64,000 bases of DNA. Origin: Actinoplanes sp040639655. GTDB lineage: Bacteria > Actinomycetota > Actinomycetes > Mycobacteriales > Micromonosporaceae. Below the pieces are notes generated by a model. It saw only the letters and a program-made list of their open reading frames with translations, had not been told where the DNA came from and made no database searches. The translations under genes and the position numbers were made by a program. The stretch spans positions 73,779 through 137,778 of the forward strand of contig NZ_JBFAAI010000023.1 in NCBI RefSeq assembly GCF_040639655.1, given 5' to 3'. Below are positions 62,163 to 64,000 of the stretch, piece by piece (position 1 is the stretch's first letter; each line of letters starts with the position of its first letter).

Positions 62163-63622
62163 ACCCCTGGGTTTGGCGGCTGTATGTCTGCGTCGGGGTG
62201 GTGCTTACCGCACTGTTCTGGATCAGCGACCCGGTGACGCAAGCGGTGATTTACGGCGTTCTCGGTAGTGGCGTCTCGGTAGCGATGTTGCTGGGACAGT
62301 GGCTCCAGCGGCCGCAGCCGGCGGCGGCATGGTGGCTGGTCTGGGCCGGGATCCAAACCAGCCTGACCGGCGATGTCGTGCTGGGGCTGCGAACTTGGGC
62401 CTTCCCGGCGTCGGCGGTCCTTCCCGTGGTGGAGAACGTGCTGTATCTGTTCTCCTACGTGGGATTGGCCGCAGGTCAAGTCGTGCTAATCCGCAGCCGT
62501 TCGGCCGGACGAGACGGCGGCGCGCTGATCGACGCGGCGATCGTCACCTGTGCCCTCGCGCTGCCACTGTGGCTGGTCGCCGTCGCCCCGGTGCTCGCGC
62601 AGCCAGATCAGCCCTTGGCGGCGCTGGTGCTGCGCCTGGGGATCCCGCTCGGGGACGTCGTACTGTTGGTGCTGCTCATCCGACTGCTGACCGGCGGTGG
62701 CACCCGTAACGCCTCCCTGTATCTGTTTCTGGCGGCGATGTGCGGCTGGCTGGCGGGCGACGTGATCAATGCGGCGCTGTCGGACCACGGGAGTGTGCAG
62801 TCCTACTGGGGTGGGGCGCTCTACTGCCTCTGCTACGTGTTGCTTGGCACGGCGGTGCTTCATCCGTCGATGGCACAGATCGCCGCGGTTTCCGACCGGG
62901 ACAACCGACGGTTCACCGTACGCCGGCTCGTCCTGCTCGCCGGGATGTCGCTGCTGGCTCCGGGGCTGCTGCTCGGCCAGCAGGCGGTGCGAGGCCGCGT
63001 GGACGCCGTACCGATCGGGGTGGCATGCATGGTGTTGTTCCTGCTGGTGGTCGCTCGAATGGCGGGTCTGATCCGCCAGGTCGAGAGGCAGGCCGAGAGG
63101 CTGTCCGAGCTCGCAGCCAAGGACGCGCTCACCGGTGTCGGCAACCGCCGCTCCTGGGACGCGGCACTGGAGACCGCGGTGGCGGCAGCGGACCGCAGCG
63201 GGCAACCGCTCGCGGTCGCCCTGCTCGACCTCGACCACTTCAAGCGATACAACGACACCTATGGCCATCAGGCAGGTGACCAGCTCCTGAAGGGTGCAGC
63301 CGCCGGATGGCTCAACGTGCTGCGCCGCGACGACATGCTGTATCGCTACGGGGGAGAAGAATTCGCCCTTCTGTTTGCCGGTGCCACCTGGGTCGACGCA
63401 CGTAGGGTGGTGGACCGGCTGCGCGAGGCGACGCCAGCGGGCCAAACCTTCTCGGCCGGCATCGCCCACCTCGCTCCTGCCGAGACGCCGCAGGAGTTGG
63501 TGGCCCGCGCCGACGTCGCGCTGTACCGAGCGAAGAAGAACGGCCGAGCCCGCACCGAGCACGCGCCGTCATCGGTCGCCGCCGACCGGGAATCCGGAGG
63601 CGTCCGCGAGGCAGGAGGGTGA
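62159..63622 (+). CDS. Membrane GGDEF diguanylate cyclase
   Basis: 487 residues from GTG 62159. Nine to ten hydrophobic helices (about 5-310) form an uncharacterised membrane sensor. A short coiled segment (RQVERQAERLSELAAKDALTGVGNRRSW) leads to the GGDEF domain: LLDLDHFKRYNDTYGHQAGDQLL, the active site YRYGGEEFALLF, and the I-site RxxD (RRDD) five residues earlier as in product-inhibited cyclases. ADVALYRAKKNGRAR closes the domain. It makes c-di-GMP from GTP at the membrane. The EAL-DICT enzyme 1 kb upstream is the opposing activity. Confidence 0.93.
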   Translation: MNPWVWRLYVCVGVVLTALFWISDPVTQAVIYGVLGSGVSVAMLLGQWLQRPQPAAAWWLVWAGIQTSLTGDVVLGLRTWAFPASAVLPVVENVLYLFSYVGLAAGQVVLIRSRSAGRDGGALIDAAIVTCALALPLWLVAVAPVLAQPDQPLAALVLRLGIPLGDVVLLVLLIRLLTGGGTRNASLYLFLAAMCGWLAGDVINAALSDHGSVQSYWGGALYCLCYVLLGTAVLHPSMAQIAAVSDRDNRRFTVRRLVLLAGMSLLAPGLLLGQQAVRGRVDAVPIGVACMVLFLLVVARMAGLIRQVERQAERLSELAAKDALTGVGNRRSWDAALETAVAAADRSGQPLAVALLDLDHFKRYNDTYGHQAGDQLLKGAAAGWLNVLRRDDMLYRYGGEEFALLFAGATWVDARRVVDRLREATPAGQTFSAGIAHLAPAETPQELVARADVALYRAKKNGRARTEHAPSSVAADRESGGVREAGG

Positions 63623-63743
63623 GGATGCGGTCAGTCGCCCAGACGGCATGCTTGCTGCCTCTCATTCGGTACCCCTCACCTCGTTCTGTTCCAGAGCATC
63701 ATCGGCCGCACCTGACACCCCGGGTCAACGGTGGATCCGGCCG

Positions 63744-64000
63744 TCAGCCCGCCGGGCGGGCATCGGACATCACCACGTGAGTGATCGTCTCGAACTCAGG
63801 CTGAAGCGGCTCGCCGGGCGGCAGCACTTGGCGGACCGCTTCGAATACGCGACGGGCGGCCTCCTCCGTCCAGTCGGTGGGGTCCTCCGTCGCCCGGAGC
63901 AGCAGGCCGCCGGTGCCCAGCTCCATCACCTCAACGAAGGCGCCGGCCGCGCGTAAGGCTTCGGCTCCCCCTAGAGTCGTGGCGATCTCAGCTGGGCAGA
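63744..64000 (-). CDS. Unknown protein, C-terminal part (5' end outside window)
   Basis: The frame is open from the window edge and gives 84 residues: CPAEIATTLGGAEALRAAGA then FVEVMELGTGGLLLRATEDP and a final ITHVVMSDARPAG. It contains a TTA leucine codon (GCC TTA CGC), rare in such genomes and dependent on the bldA tRNA in related bacteria. The domain is not recognised; an acidic helical tail. It is convergent with the GGDEF gene, 121 bases apart. Confidence 0.65.
   Translation of the reverse strand, partial: CPAEIATTLGGAEALRAAGAFVEVMELGTGGLLLRATEDPTDWTEEAARRVFEAVRQVLPPGEPLQPEFETITHVVMSDARPAG

Overview
The window is high-GC actinobacterial chromosome. Gene style points to the Micromonosporaceae, most likely an Actinoplanes-type organism: GTG starts, many orphan PAS/GAF/CHASE histidine kinases, a soluble chemotaxis receptor, c-di-GMP enzymes and an iron box of the DtxR/IdeR type. 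The genus is inferred from gene content only. No rRNA, tRNA, CRISPR array or intact insertion sequence was seen.

Layout. 1-5.1 kb: a partial secreted SGNH hydrolase, then a glycan-type group (putative glycosyl/glycerophosphotransferase-like protein, methyltransferase-like protein, GT4 and GT2 glycosyltransferases). 5.5-8.1 kb: a P-type ATPase whose M4 motif reads PYGL instead of PEGL. 8.2-17.8 kb: GNAT acetyltransferase, multi-PAS/GAF histidine kinase, siderophore-interacting protein under an iron box, an OmpR-type two-component pair beside a TAXI-family lipoprotein, a WhiA-like protein without the DNA-binding end, a GH13 enzyme and a previously easy-to-miss 51-residue secreted peptide. 18-31.5 kb: PLP aminotransferase, three more histidine kinases, subtilisin-like protease, NDH-2-like dehydrogenase, PfkB kinase, a GT-C membrane protein and a P-loop kinase. 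31.6-37 kb: FdhF-like molybdoenzyme, YtpQ/DUF1444-like protein, and an SDR with a TetR regulator and a 33-bp palindromic operator. 37-48.3 kb: a repetitive His/Gln-rich secreted protein, a BNR-repeat/MoaD-like pair, soluble chemoreceptor, Ppx/GppA phosphatase, membrane mannosyltransferase-like protein, CBS/CNNM protein, a histidine kinase broken by a 22-bp tandem duplication, and a TetR regulator. 48.4-53.9 kb: secreted CocE-type hydrolase, Ser/Thr kinase with altered HRD and DFG motifs, hybrid histidine kinase.

53.9-59.3 kb is the most distinctive accessory region: a tight one-strand set of KAS III-like ketosynthase, GT2, AMP-forming acyl ligase, a second related GT2 and an unusual P450, preceded by three AACGTC repeats. 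It looks like a small biosynthetic cluster that does not match a pathway I can name. 59.3-63.7 kb is a scarred island: an AT-rich frameshifted small gene, a tyrosine-integrase fragment, an intact EAL-DICT phosphodiesterase gene, a serine-resolvase fragment, and a membrane GGDEF cyclase translationally coupled to a 67-codon membrane ORF. The window ends inside a minus-strand gene.

Two themes run across the window. A hairpin with the same core sequence (ACCGCTGTCTC) recurs after the ends of genes at three widely separated places, which suggests a dispersed terminator-like repeat. Exact short tandem duplications (22, 21, about 31 and 15 bp) occur at four sites; one of them breaks a kinase gene and could in principle revert.
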